Positions 1 through 7,219 of a stretch of 22,710 nucleotides of DNA are shown here, in pieces (the stretch's first letter is position 1; each line of letters begins with the position of its first letter). Under the pieces are notes generated by a model. That model saw nothing but the letters and a program-made list of their open reading frames with translations. It had not been told where the DNA came from and made no database searches. The stretch spans positions 1-22,710 of the forward strand of contig UNSK01000033.1 of the NCBI GenBank assembly GCA_900552525.1, in the 5' to 3' direction. This stretch comes from Candidatus Gastranaerophilales bacterium (lineage in GTDB: Bacteria; Cyanobacteriota; Vampirovibrionia; Gastranaerophilales; Gastranaerophilaceae). Both the position numbers and the translations under genes were made by a program.

Positions 1-14
1 CGCCCGCCGTAATC

Positions 15-1064
15 TTATTTAATATTATTCTTACTCAAACTTGCTTTCAGTCCTCTTGCCAAATCGTGGCGTCCGCTCTTTTCATATATAGCAGTCATTG
101 ATTCCAAAAACTTCAAGTTATCAATATTAGGATTGCTCTGGTTTACCGGTGCTGTATTAACAGGAGTTGTATTTTTTCTTACCGCCGGCTTTACTGCTGT
201 CTGTGCTGCTGCAGGTCTTTGCGGCTGACTCATTGTTTGTACATTGTTGACGGAAGCAGGATTTACATAGCTTCTCAATCTCTCGTTATGAATAGGTGCT
301 TCCTGTTCATATGGATTTCTGTTTTCTCTCTGGTAAGCGTTAATACCGTAGTTTACAGTAGTGAAAGGTTTTTCTACATTTACATAAGAGCTTCCAATTG
401 GCTGTGCTCCTTTGTACATTTCAATTTCTCTGTCATTAAGACTCTGGCTTAGCCCGATTTTCATTTCCGGTTCTTTACGTTTGAACAATCTTATAACGGC
501 AAATGCTAATAATCCAACCAGACCGAATGAGAATACTTTGTTTGCTGTATCAGATACTGCATCCTGATCTACAGAATCTTTTATACCTTCTACTGCCGAA
601 GAATTTTTAAGCCTGTTGAAAAGTGTTGAAGTTTTTTCTGCTGACATATCTTCTTTATAGATAGGTGCGTAGCTTTCAACAGGGTTGCTAAGTTTAAGAT
701 TTTGAGTTTTAGCAGGTATAACCGGTGCTAGAGAATCAAATGAAACCGATGCAGAGGCTGCATTTTCTGCCTGAAAGAAAATACTGATACCGTTGCCTTG
801 AGGTTCAACCATTACAGTATCTACATTTGAAACGTTGTTATAAACTGTATTAAGAGTTTTTGATGCTCTAATGTCTTTCATATTCAATGTAATCTGATTT
901 GGTGCTTTTACTGTTTTTTTAACATCTACTGCTTTATCTGATACAAGCACAATATTATATGTATCCTTTACAGGAACAATTTCAATAGACTGTAGTACGT
1001 TATCTTCTGCACATACAGATAACATAGATAAAAACATTCCTAAAAATAACAACGTTCTCTTCAT
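15..1064 (-). CDS. AMIN-like domain protein with signal peptide and central membrane segment
   Basis: Protein of 349 residues. Residues 1-19 look like a Sec signal peptide ending in SVCA. Residues about 23-110 form a beta-rich segment (IEIVPVKDTYNIVLVSDKAV...) that resembles AMIN domains, which in known proteins bind peptidoglycan or sit in pilus secretins. A hydrophobic stretch at about 178-194 followed by RLFKRK looks like a membrane span with a cytoplasmic positive flank, so the C-terminal half is probably cytoplasmic. Residues about 205-315 are low complexity and rich in N, P, Q and V. The last 35 residues (NIDNLKFLESMTAIYEKSGRHDLARGLKASL) look like a short helical hairpin. A purine-rich GGGAGAGAG lies ahead of the ATG. 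No partner genes are adjacent. The AMIN assignment is by eye and moderate; the function is unknown, perhaps envelope or pilus related. Confidence 0.6.
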   Translation of the reverse strand: MKRTLLFLGMFLSMLSVCAEDNVLQSIEIVPVKDTYNIVLVSDKAVDVKKTVKAPNQITLNMKDIRASKTLNTVYNNVSNVDTVMVEPQGNGISIFFQAENAASASVSFDSLAPVIPAKTQNLKLSNPVESYAPIYKEDMSAEKTSTLFNRLKNSSAVEGIKDSVDQDAVSDTANKVFSFGLVGLLAFAVIRLFKRKEPEMKIGLSQSLNDREIEMYKGAQPIGSSYVNVEKPFTTVNYGINAYQRENRNPYEQEAPIHNERLRSYVNPASVNNVQTMSQPQRPAAAQTAVKPAVRKNTTPVNTAPVNQSNPNIDNLKFLESMTAIYEKSGRHDLARGLKASLSKNNIK

Positions 1065-1155
1065 AATTAATATACTCTCTCTCCCTTGATAACAGTGTAC
1101 AAGATTGGCATGCCCATGCCATCAATCAAGAGGTTAAATTTGAGGAGATAATAAA

Positions 1156-1171
1156 TAGACCATATGGTCTA
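1156..1171. promoter_or_regulatory. perfect 16-bp palindrome, candidate operator
   Basis: TAGACCATATGGTCTA reads the same on both strands. It lies 8 bp beyond the stop of the small XRE gene and about 92 bp upstream of the AMIN-like gene. It has no T-run on either side, so it is not an obvious terminator. An operator role is inference. Confidence 0.4.
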
Positions 1172-1179
1172 GATTAATT

Positions 1180-1407
1180 CTAAAGTGTAAAATCAAACAA
1201 CTCTTTAATTTCAATATCCAGAGCATCTGCGATTTTTATAACAGTATTAATTGTGACATTAGCCTGTCCTCGTTCTATTTGTCCAATATAGTTAAAATTC
1301 ATATCTGTCATTTCTGCAAGTCTGATTTGTGAAATTTTTTTTGATTTTCTTATATATGCTAGTTTTGCTCCGATACGTTTAACAGCATTCAAATTTTTAT
1401 TTGACAT
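1180..1407 (-). CDS. small XRE-family helix-turn-helix regulator
   Basis: A 75-residue protein that is essentially one Cro/CI-type HTH domain (residues about 10-65): KRIGAKLAYIRKSKKISQIRLAEMTDMNFNYIGQIERGQANVTINTVIKIADALDIEIKELF. The pattern of two helices, the SQIRLAE recognition region and the IERG turn is typical. It has no sensor domain, so any ligand or partner is unknown. A -10-like TATAAT (minus strand, 1422-1417) sits only 9 nt before the ATG. An inverted repeat (1448-1472) lies just upstream of the possible -35, which could allow autoregulation (inference). The gene ends 115 bp before the AMIN-like gene, with a perfect palindrome between them. Confidence 0.88.
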   Translation of the reverse strand: MSNKNLNAVKRIGAKLAYIRKSKKISQIRLAEMTDMNFNYIGQIERGQANVTINTVIKIADALDIEIKELFDFTL

Positions 1408-1447
1408 AATAATCCTATTATATGCGTCAATTTGAGGATTATCTAAT

Positions 1448-1472
1448 AGCCATTAGCATAGAAATAATGGCT
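1448..1472. promoter_or_regulatory. 8-bp inverted repeat upstream of the small XRE gene
   Basis: AGCCATTA (1448-1455) and its exact complement TAATGGCT (1465-1472) are separated by 9 nt. They lie a few bases upstream of a possible -35 for the XRE gene that starts at 1407. There is no following T-run. It could be an operator; this is inference. Confidence 0.3.
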
Positions 1473-1511
1473 GACAACTATTAAAATTTGTAAATATTTA
1501 GAATATATCTA

Positions 1512-1540
1512 TTGCATACAAAAGTATAAAATGATACTAT
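1512..1540 (+). promoter_or_regulatory. candidate plus-strand promoter for a small RNA
   Basis: TTGCAT at 1512-1517, a 17-bp spacer, then TACTAT at 1535-1540 (4 of 6 matches to the -10 consensus). It points into the gap between two minus-strand genes, and a plus-strand terminator follows at 1643-1675. The same TTGCA-type -35 is seen ahead of the tRNA-Asp gene at 10460. Confidence 0.4.
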
Positions 1541-1546
1541 TTCCAT

Positions 1547-1675
1547 GTAAATTAAGTCATTACAATCAATAACAAATCCTGCAGCAAGTTGTTATAGTGC
1601 TGCTAAGGAGAGTAGTACTTTTAGGCAACAGTGCAGATTTATCCGGCTATATGGATGTAGCCGGTTTTATTTTGT
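1547..1675 (+). ncRNA. candidate small RNA between two minus-strand genes
   Basis: A plus-strand unit bounded by a candidate promoter (1512-1540) and an intrinsic terminator (stem 1643-1664 plus T-rich tail). There is no worthwhile ORF in it; the ATG near 1545 is followed at once by TAA. Visible internal structure includes a perfect 6-bp stem GCAGCA (1581-1586) with TGCTGC (1598-1603), and a weaker CTAAG/CTTTTAG pairing (1603-1624). The expected transcript is about 125-130 nt. Its 3' end overlaps the 3' end of the minus-strand Fe-S gene by a few bases. It does not match a riboswitch or housekeeping RNA that I recognise. The ends are approximate. Confidence 0.45.
1643..1675 (+). terminator. 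plus-strand intrinsic terminator
   Basis: CCGGCTA (1643-1649), an 8-nt loop, TAGCCGG (1658-1664), then TTTTATTTTG. On the minus strand the hairpin is followed by ATAAATC, so it is directional and cannot serve the minus-strand gene ending at 1667. Confidence 0.65.
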
Positions 1676-2707
1676 GCTGGCAGCAATGAAATCTGTAAAA
1701 TCAAAAACCCTGTATTTGCCTGCTGAGAACAGATTTAAGGCTATTTCACATCCGATGCAGGATGTCAAAACGGTTTTTGTGCCGGTTTTGACAATATTAT
1801 TATGTTTATTTTTGAAGATTTTGTACATTATTCCATATTCATTAAGTTTGGATATTCCATTAAGCCCGCAGCAGCTGTCAAAGTTTTCCATTTCAACGTA
1901 TTCAAGGTTGTTAGTATTATTTAAAATCCATTTGATATCTTGAAAATTATCAATGTTGCAAGGCTTGTGAAAAGTCACTTTGACAGGCTTTTTTAAAGAA
2001 AGTTTGAGTTCATTTTCTTTAATATATTCAAATATGTTTTTTACATTTAAGCCTTCAATATTGTAACCTTTAATAGTTTTTTCGCAGCTTGCACAGGTTG
2101 TTACAATATCTTTAATATCATATTTTTCGATAATTTTGATAAAGCTTTCTTTATAACTTAGATATGAGTCGATATCTCCGCGGACATAAAGCGGAATACC
2201 GCAGCATTTAAAGTGAGGCGTAATCACTTCTATACCGCAGGCATTAAGCAGTGTAACCACGGATTTATTACCTTTAACCTCTCCGCCGCAGCCGCCAAAA
2301 TATATTACTTTTTTATCAAAAGTTTTACCCTTTATATTTTTAGTAAACATACCCATAAGATTAACTCCTAATCCGAAGATTAATCTTTTTTGTACAAAAG
2401 ATATAACTTTTTCAAACGGGTGCTTTTTAAAATACTCTGCTTTTGCAGCCGTTATAATTTCCACAGCGTCAATTCCGCTCGGGCAGAATTTTGTGCACGC
2501 ACCGCATTTCAAGCATAAATCAAGGTATCGGTTCATTTTTTTTGACATTTTAAGCTCGCCTTTGATAAGCCCTTTGAGCATAATAAAAAGACCGCGTGAT
2601 ACAGTGCAGTCATTTCCTGTAATTTTATAAATCGGACAAACTGATTGGCAGAGTCCGCATTTAGAACAGGAGTGAATTTCTTCTTTATATCCGGCCAGCT
2701 TTTTCAT
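1667..2707 (-). CDS. GlcF/HdrD-like 4Fe-4S and CCG-domain protein
   Basis: A 346-residue iron-sulfur protein. Two N-terminal ferredoxin-like motifs are seen: CSKCGLCQSVCPIY (about residues 14-27) and CLKCGACTKFCPSG (about 65-78). Two cysteine-rich CCG modules follow: CGGCGGEVKG with CCGIPLYV, and a C-terminal CCGLNG with SCIGCE. This order matches the Fe-S subunits of glycolate oxidase (GlcF), anaerobic glycerol-3-phosphate dehydrogenase (GlpC) and heterodisulfide reductase HdrD. In those complexes the protein passes electrons from a flavoprotein to quinone or another carrier. It is shorter than E. coli GlcF (about 400 residues). No flavoprotein partner lies next to it, so the substrate cannot be named. 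It is divergent from kdsD with 72 bp between the starts. No strong Shine-Dalgarno precedes the ATG. Confidence 0.85.
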   Translation of the reverse strand: MKKLAGYKEEIHSCSKCGLCQSVCPIYKITGNDCTVSRGLFIMLKGLIKGELKMSKKMNRYLDLCLKCGACTKFCPSGIDAVEIITAAKAEYFKKHPFEKVISFVQKRLIFGLGVNLMGMFTKNIKGKTFDKKVIYFGGCGGEVKGNKSVVTLLNACGIEVITPHFKCCGIPLYVRGDIDSYLSYKESFIKIIEKYDIKDIVTTCASCEKTIKGYNIEGLNVKNIFEYIKENELKLSLKKPVKVTFHKPCNIDNFQDIKWILNNTNNLEYVEMENFDSCCGLNGISKLNEYGIMYKIFKNKHNNIVKTGTKTVLTSCIGCEIALNLFSAGKYRVFDFTDFIAASTK

Positions 2708-2766
2708 AATAATTATTTTAAGTCAAAAATTTTTTGTAGTAAAATATGGTTAAAGTGTAGAAATAT

Positions 2767-2771
2767 AGGAG
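2767..2771 (+). promoter_or_regulatory. Shine-Dalgarno of kdsD
   Basis: AGGAG sits 8 nt before the ATG at 2780 and fixes that start. A possible -10 TAAAAT lies at 2740-2745 with a poor -35. Confidence 0.6.
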
Positions 2772-2779
2772 TATGAAAG

Positions 2780-3763
2780 ATGCCGGCAGCTATTCAACAA
2801 TCACAAATGGAATCAGACAGGCTTTCTGCAATTAAGACAATAGACTCTGAAATTAGAGCAATTGAAGAACTGAAAAAATCTCTTGATGCAGAAAGTCTTA
2901 CAAAGGCTCTTGATTTTATGCAGAATTCAACCGGCAGAATTATTATTACCGGTATGGGCAAGTCCGGCCACATCGGCAAAAAAATAGCTGCATCACTTGC
3001 ATCAACCGGTACACCTTCATTTTTTGTCCATCCTGCGGAAGCAAGCCACGGTGATTTGGGTATGATTACCGATGACGATGTAGTTATTGCGATTTCCAAC
3101 AGCGGCGAGTCAAGAGAACTGATTGATATTTTGAACTATTGCAAGCGTTTCGGGATAAAACTAATTGCGATTACTAAAAATCAGGATAGTTCACTAGGAA
3201 AAGCCGGCGATGTGGTTCTATTACTTCCTAATAATGGAGAAGCCTGCCCGCTGGGACTTGCACCTACAAGCTCAACCACTGCAACTCTTGTATTGGGAGA
3301 TATTCTTACAATTAGAATGATTGAGAGAAAAGGGTTCTCAAAAGAAGACTTTAATGACAGACATCCGGGAGGAAAGCTTGGTTCTATTCTTAAGCGGGTT
3401 TCTGACTTAATGCACACAGGTCAGGATATGCCTTTATTGGATGAAAATGCTAATATGCAGGCTGTTCTGCTGGAAATGACTTCGAAACGTCTTGGCTGTG
3501 TTGGTTTTGTTAACAGCGCAGGAATTCTAACAGGAATTCTTACGGATGGTGATTTAAGAAGATGCCTGTCCGCACAGATACTTTCTGAAAAAGCTGCTGA
3601 CTTGATGACAAGAAATCCAAAAACAATTGCTCCGGAAGCAATGACAGCCGAAGCATTGAAAATTATGCATGATAAAAAGATAACAAATCTGTTTGTTGTT
3701 GATAATCTCAAGCCTGTAGGTGTTATCCATATTCACGATTTGTTAAATAACGGAGTTGCTTAA
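2780..3763 (+). CDS. kdsD: arabinose-5-phosphate isomerase (KpsF/GutQ family)
   Basis: A 327-residue protein with the standard SIS-CBS-CBS order of the KdsD/KpsF/GutQ family, which converts ribulose 5-phosphate to arabinose 5-phosphate, the first step to Kdo of lipopolysaccharide. The SIS domain (about 30-190) shows GMGKSGHIGKKIAASLASTG, the HPAEASHGDLGM segment and ISNSGESRE; RHPGGKLGS carries the conserved histidine. Two CBS modules fill about 205-325 (LMHTGQDMPLL..., LMTRNPKTI...). Length is normal. It is followed after 3 nt by the CDF transporter gene, so the two are probably co-transcribed. Its presence argues that the host makes a Kdo-containing outer envelope. Confidence 0.93.
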   Translation: MPAAIQQSQMESDRLSAIKTIDSEIRAIEELKKSLDAESLTKALDFMQNSTGRIIITGMGKSGHIGKKIAASLASTGTPSFFVHPAEASHGDLGMITDDDVVIAISNSGESRELIDILNYCKRFGIKLIAITKNQDSSLGKAGDVVLLLPNNGEACPLGLAPTSSTTATLVLGDILTIRMIERKGFSKEDFNDRHPGGKLGSILKRVSDLMHTGQDMPLLDENANMQAVLLEMTSKRLGCVGFVNSAGILTGILTDGDLRRCLSAQILSEKAADLMTRNPKTIAPEAMTAEALKIMHDKKITNLFVVDNLKPVGVIHIHDLLNNGVA

Positions 3764-3766
3764 GCT

Positions 3767-4634
3767 ATGAATATTGATGCTGAAAAGAAATTTGCAGCAG
3801 GAATTTCAATTACATCAAATGCAGTTATAATATTTACTAAGCTTATCGCTGGTGTAATGTCTGGCAGTATAAGTATAATATCAGAAGCTATACATTCACT
3901 TTCTGACTTTCTTGCATCTGTATTAACATTTTTTGCTGTAACGCGCTCAGCTGAACCGGCTGATAAAGAGCATCCTTTCGGGCATGGAAAATATGAGGAT
4001 ATGTCTGGCTTTATTGAAGGCGGGCTTATTATATTTGCGGGATTATATATTATTTATGAAGCAGCTTCAAAACTTATTTTCGGATATCATGTAAAGGCAG
4101 AACCTACAATCGGGATTTATGTTATGGGTTTTGCAGTAGCGGCAAACTTTTTCGTAAGCAGATATCTTTTTATGGTTGCAAGAAAGGCTGACTCTGTTTC
4201 GCTTTATGCTGATGCAAAACATTTGAGTACAGATATTTTTTCTTCTCTCGGAGTTCTTGTAGGTCTTCTGTTAATTAAATTTACCGGATTGACAATATTA
4301 GACCCGATAATTGCACTCTTTGTCGCAATTATAATACTCAAGGCCGGATTTTCAATCTCTAAAGATACATTGAATAATCTTCTGGACGGCTCTATTCCTC
4401 ATGAAGATATTGAGAAAATTGAAGAGATTATTAAAAAAAATAAAGTTATAAAAGGGTATAAAGACATAAAAGGCCGGAAGTCCGGACAATACAAAGATAT
4501 AGAGCTGACACTCCTGTTTAATCCTGATATGAAGCTGCTGCCATAATATTTGTGACCAGATAGAAAATGAAATTAAAGCTTCGCTGGGTAATGTTACAAT
4601 TGTAACGCACGCAGAGCCCGAAGTACTTGTATAA
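3767..4634 (+). pseudogene. CDF-family divalent metal exporter, frameshifted near the C terminus
   Basis: The first frame (3767-4546, 259 residues) holds a cation diffusion facilitator. It shows HSLSDFLASVLTFFA in TM2, HPFGHGKYEDMSGFIEGG in the TM2-TM3 region, and DAKHLSTDIFSS in TM5, which carry the usual metal-site Asp/His residues, followed by the start of the cytoplasmic domain. The frame stops at TAA 4544-4546 just after NPDMKLL. The neighbouring frame continues from 4542 with HNICDQIENEIKASLGNVTI and then VTHAEPEVLV, ending at TAA 4632-4634, which is the expected end of the CDF cytoplasmic domain. A one-base extra C or a two-base loss at about 4538-4542 explains this. The repaired protein would be about 288 residues, the normal length. 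The membrane part is whole, so the shortened protein might still work. A sequencing error is a real alternative. The substrate (Zn, Fe or Mn) is not decided. Confidence 0.82.
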
Positions 4635-4672
4635 TTCAAAAAATGCGTTAAACTTATAATAGAGGTTCGTTT

Positions 4673-5041
4673 ATGAGTTCAATATCTTCTATAGATACAT
4701 CCATTTATTCCGGCATAATAGAGGATCTTTCCTCCTATACCCCGTCAAGGACTGCTCTGGACAGCAAAACTCCTGCCGTAACGCGCGAAGATAGCTCTAC
4801 TGTTGATTTAAGTAACTATTATTCAAATATACGCCCAGAGGATTTGCTGGCGAACGCCGGTGAAAATGTTGCAAAATCTGCAGAAGATTTGGATAATGCT
4901 ATGGTTTCAGCTATTGAAAACGGATATTCGGTAAATGATGCAGTGAATATCAAACTGGCTCAGCATGCATATGCTGCCAATTGTAAAGTTTTTAATATGA
5001 TTGCTGATATGCAGACATCGACATTTGAACTAACTGTTTAG
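4673..5041 (+). CDS. small protein with a flagellar-rod-like C-terminal segment
   Basis: A 122-residue protein with no signal peptide or membrane span. The N-terminal half (about 1-55) is rich in Ser, Thr and Asp and likely disordered. The C-terminal half is helical, and its end (NIKLAQHAYAANCKVFNMIADM) resembles the C-terminal helix of flagellar rod and hook proteins (pattern aqraYqaNakvi). That is a short resemblance, and no flagellar gene is in the window, so I do not name it. AGAGG lies 8 nt before the ATG. It follows the frameshifted CDF gene by 38 bp. Its stop overlaps the stop of the convergent gene by 3 nt, and no terminator is seen between them. Confidence 0.7.
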   Translation: MSSISSIDTSIYSGIIEDLSSYTPSRTALDSKTPAVTREDSSTVDLSNYYSNIRPEDLLANAGENVAKSAEDLDNAMVSAIENGYSVNDAVNIKLAQHAYAANCKVFNMIADMQTSTFELTV

Positions 5042-5652
5042 TGTATTAAGAAAAACATTTCATTATAGAAGCGGAGTATGCATACAATTATTATAAGCAG
5101 TATGAGTAAAAATATTGCCTGCGGTGATTTCCAATCAAAATATTCATGCGTATGATAAACTCTGTTCTGGTATGTTTCAATAAAATGTACCAGATAAAGT
5201 ACATTGAAGATGACCATATAGTATGGATTATAGTCTATGTCAGAATTATACATTTTAGAAGTATATTTTTGTATTATTCTGAGCACTCTATATGAAAGTG
5301 CAATGTATATCAAGCACTGTAACACTGATAAAAGCATTAAATATGCTGCATGTTTATAAAAGAAAAATAAATAAAAACCGCCGTTGATAGCAAGCAAAAG
5401 AACAAGCCAGTTAAGCTTTATTCCATCTTTTTTCCCTTCGGTAAGGTGGTTTATGGCATTCCCATTTATGAAAAACCATATTGTAGAAAAAAATCCAAAA
5501 GTTAAGAGGTCAATTGCTATAAAAGGGCCAAGTTCTTTAAATTTAATATTAGGAAGTTCAGGCTCTTTGAATAATGCATTGCAGTTTGGACATTTTATCG
5601 CATTTACTTCAATTAAATTTCCGCAAAACGGACAATTAATTTCTTCACTCAT
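5038..5652 (-). CDS. zinc-ribbon multi-pass membrane protein
   Basis: A 204-residue protein. An N-terminal zinc ribbon (INCPFCGNLIEVNAIKCPNCNALF, two CxxC pairs, residues about 6-29) precedes a hydrophobic region. Likely spans are at about 43-62, 81-98, 102-122, 143-160 and 178-199. The layout of ribbon plus a few spans is common among uncharacterised DUF4234-like proteins; I cannot assign a function. A TATAAT (minus strand, 5683-5678) lies about 26 bp before the start, inside the 3' end of nth, so it may have its own promoter. It is convergent with the gene ending at 5041. Confidence 0.75.
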   Translation of the reverse strand: MSEEINCPFCGNLIEVNAIKCPNCNALFKEPELPNIKFKELGPFIAIDLLTFGFFSTIWFFINGNAINHLTEGKKDGIKLNWLVLLLAINGGFYLFFFYKHAAYLMLLSVLQCLIYIALSYRVLRIIQKYTSKMYNSDIDYNPYYMVIFNVLYLVHFIETYQNRVYHTHEYFDWKSPQAIFLLILLIIIVCILRFYNEMFFLIH

Positions 5653-5688
5653 TACAACTCACTCTCTTTATGGACTAATTATATCATA

Positions 5689-6315
5689 CTAAATATTTTT
5701 TGCACAGTGCCCGGCTATAGGACAAACTGAACAATTTGGTTTTATTGGCTTACAAACATTCTGTCCGTGTGTTACCATAAGAGTATTAATATCAATCCAA
5801 TACTTAACAGGAAGTTTTTTTCTTAAGGCAAACTCCGTTTCTTCAGGAGTTTTCGTATTAACATATCCAAGGCGGTTAAAAATCCTGTGAACATGAACAT
5901 CAACGCAAATTGCAGGTTTATTGAAACCTCTTGATAAAACAAGATTTGCAGTCTTTCTGCCTACACCTTTGAATTTGATTAAATCTTCAATCTCATCCGG
6001 AACTACGCCGCCTAATTCTTCATCAATCTGGCGCGAGAGTTCAATTATTTGCTTTGCCTTGTTTTCATAAAATCCAACAGGATAAATAGCTTTTGCTAAG
6101 TCGTCTGCCTTGACCGCCTTCATCTCGTGCGGAGTTTTGGCAAGCTCAAGCATTCTTAATGTTGCAGGATATGTTGTCCTGTCATTTGTCCTGAGGCTAA
6201 GAATGCAGGAAATCAATACCAGATATGGATCATTAAAGGTATCCATAAGGTCTACAAACTCGCTCCGTGTTTGTTTTGCGTCTTTTAAAATTTGTACTAC
6301 TTTATCTATATTCAT
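5689..6315 (-). CDS. nth: endonuclease III, DNA glycosylase/AP lyase
   Basis: A 208-residue base-excision repair enzyme that removes oxidised pyrimidines and cuts the strand at the abasic site. The helix-hairpin-helix [15 protein letters not shown] holds the catalytic Lys (GRKTA), and [14 protein letters not shown] holds the catalytic Asp. The C-terminal 4Fe-4S loop is complete: [17 protein letters not shown] (C-x6-C-x2-C-x5-C). Length is typical of the family. It starts 4 nt after the stop of speB and is probably co-transcribed with it; no convincing Shine-Dalgarno is seen, which fits translational coupling. Confidence 0.95.
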   Translation of the reverse strand: MNIDKVVQILKDAKQTRSEFVDLMDTFNDPYLVLISCILSLRTNDRTTYPATLRMLELAKTPHEMKAVKADDLAKAIYPVGFYENKAKQIIELSRQIDEELGGVVPDEIEDLIKFKGVGRKTANLVLSRGFNKPAICVDVHVHRIFNRLGYVNTKTPEETEFALRKKLPVKYWIDINTLMVTHGQNVCKPIKPNCSVCPIAGHCAKNI

Positions 6316-6319
6316 ACTT

Positions 6320-7159
6320 TTAACTTACTGCCATTAATAATTCTCTAATTACTTTTGTTGCAACTGCTGTAGAAGCTCCGCTGGCATCATAATCCGGTGC
6401 AAGTTCAACAACATCAGCACCAATAATATTAAACTGTGATAAATATTTGAACCATCCTACCAGCTGGTTGAAATCAAGACCGCCGACATCCGGAGTTCCC
6501 GTACCAGGCATGATTGAAGTATCTAATACATCTAAGTCTACCGTAATAAATATATTTTTATCTTTAAATACATCCAGTTCTTTGTGTTCGTGAATTAACG
6601 TATTGTATTTTTTCATTAGTTCAAATTCTTCTTTCATACCGGAACGTATTCCGATTTGTTTAAGATTTTCAAATCCGATGATTTCAGCAGAATGTCTGAT
6701 AACAGCGGAATGTGAGAGCGGCTCTCCTAAGTATTCTTCACGCAAATCAGTATGTGCATCAAAGTGAACAATGGCAAGGTTGTCAACGTATTTAGAAATT
6801 GCTTGAATTTCCGGCAGTGTAACAAGATGTTCGCCTCCTATGCCGAAAACCCGTTTGCCGTCTTTATAAATTTCTTCAACATTTTGACGTATAACATCAA
6901 GAGATTTTTTGGTATTACCCAGCGGGAATTCTAAATCACCGGCATCATGGAAATTACAGTCCTCAAGGTGTTTATCAAAGTAAGGAGAATATTCTTCCAA
7001 CCCCCAGCTTGCAAGCCTGATTTGCTCGGGAGCAAATCTTGAACCGGGACGGTATGAAACAGTTCCGTCAAACGGCATACCAAGCATTATAATATCAGAT
7101 GAAGCATAGTCCGGATTCTGCCCCATCCAGTTTCTATCCAAAAATGGTCCTGTTAACAT
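6320..7159 (-). CDS. speB: agmatinase / ureohydrolase family
   Basis: I place the start at 7159, giving 279 residues. AAAGGAG stands 5 nt before that ATG, and a -10 TATAAT (minus strand, 7186-7181) precedes it; the 18 extra residues of the longer frame would begin upstream of this box. The arginase-fold metal site is complete: GGEH (108-111), [13 protein letters not shown] (133-145) and [17 protein letters not shown] (207-223) supply the His and Asp ligands of two Mn ions. The family hydrolyses agmatine to putrescine and urea; a related substrate such as guanidinobutyrate cannot be excluded. No arginine decarboxylase gene is in the window. nth follows after 4 nt. Confidence 0.88.
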   Translation of the reverse strand: MLTGPFLDRNWMGQNPDYASSDIIMLGMPFDGTVSYRPGSRFAPEQIRLASWGLEEYSPYFDKHLEDCNFHDAGDLEFPLGNTKKSLDVIRQNVEEIYKDGKRVFGIGGEHLVTLPEIQAISKYVDNLAIVHFDAHTDLREEYLGEPLSHSAVIRHSAEIIGFENLKQIGIRSGMKEEFELMKKYNTLIHEHKELDVFKDKNIFITVDLDVLDTSIMPGTGTPDVGGLDFNQLVGWFKYLSQFNIIGADVVELAPDYDASGASTAVATKVIRELLMAVS

Positions 7160-7180
7160 CTTTTTCTCCTTTTTTGTTTT

Positions 7181-7186
7181 ATTATA
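7181..7186 (-). promoter_or_regulatory. -10 box of speB
   Basis: TATAAT on the minus strand, followed by an AAAGGAG ribosome site and the ATG at 7159. No good -35 at 16-18 bp; TTGAAA lies at 21 bp. It supports the shorter speB start. Confidence 0.45.
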
Positions 7187-7219
7187 GCAAAAAATATTTT
7201 TACAAGTTTTCAAAAAAAT

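Noticed and set aside
1603..1625. Possible T-box leader, because AAGGAGAGTAGTA resembles the first part of T-box stem I
   Set aside because: No specifier loop, no GGTGG T-box sequence, too short, and no downstream plus-strand synthetase or amino-acid gene.
1674..1943. 89-codon plus-strand ORF inside the Fe-S gene
   Set aside because: Antisense shadow of a gene with clear Cys motifs.
7160..7213. Longer agmatinase N terminus (18 extra residues)
   Set aside because: The -10 and Shine-Dalgarno sequences lie inside this extension, and the extra residues are not agmatinase-like.
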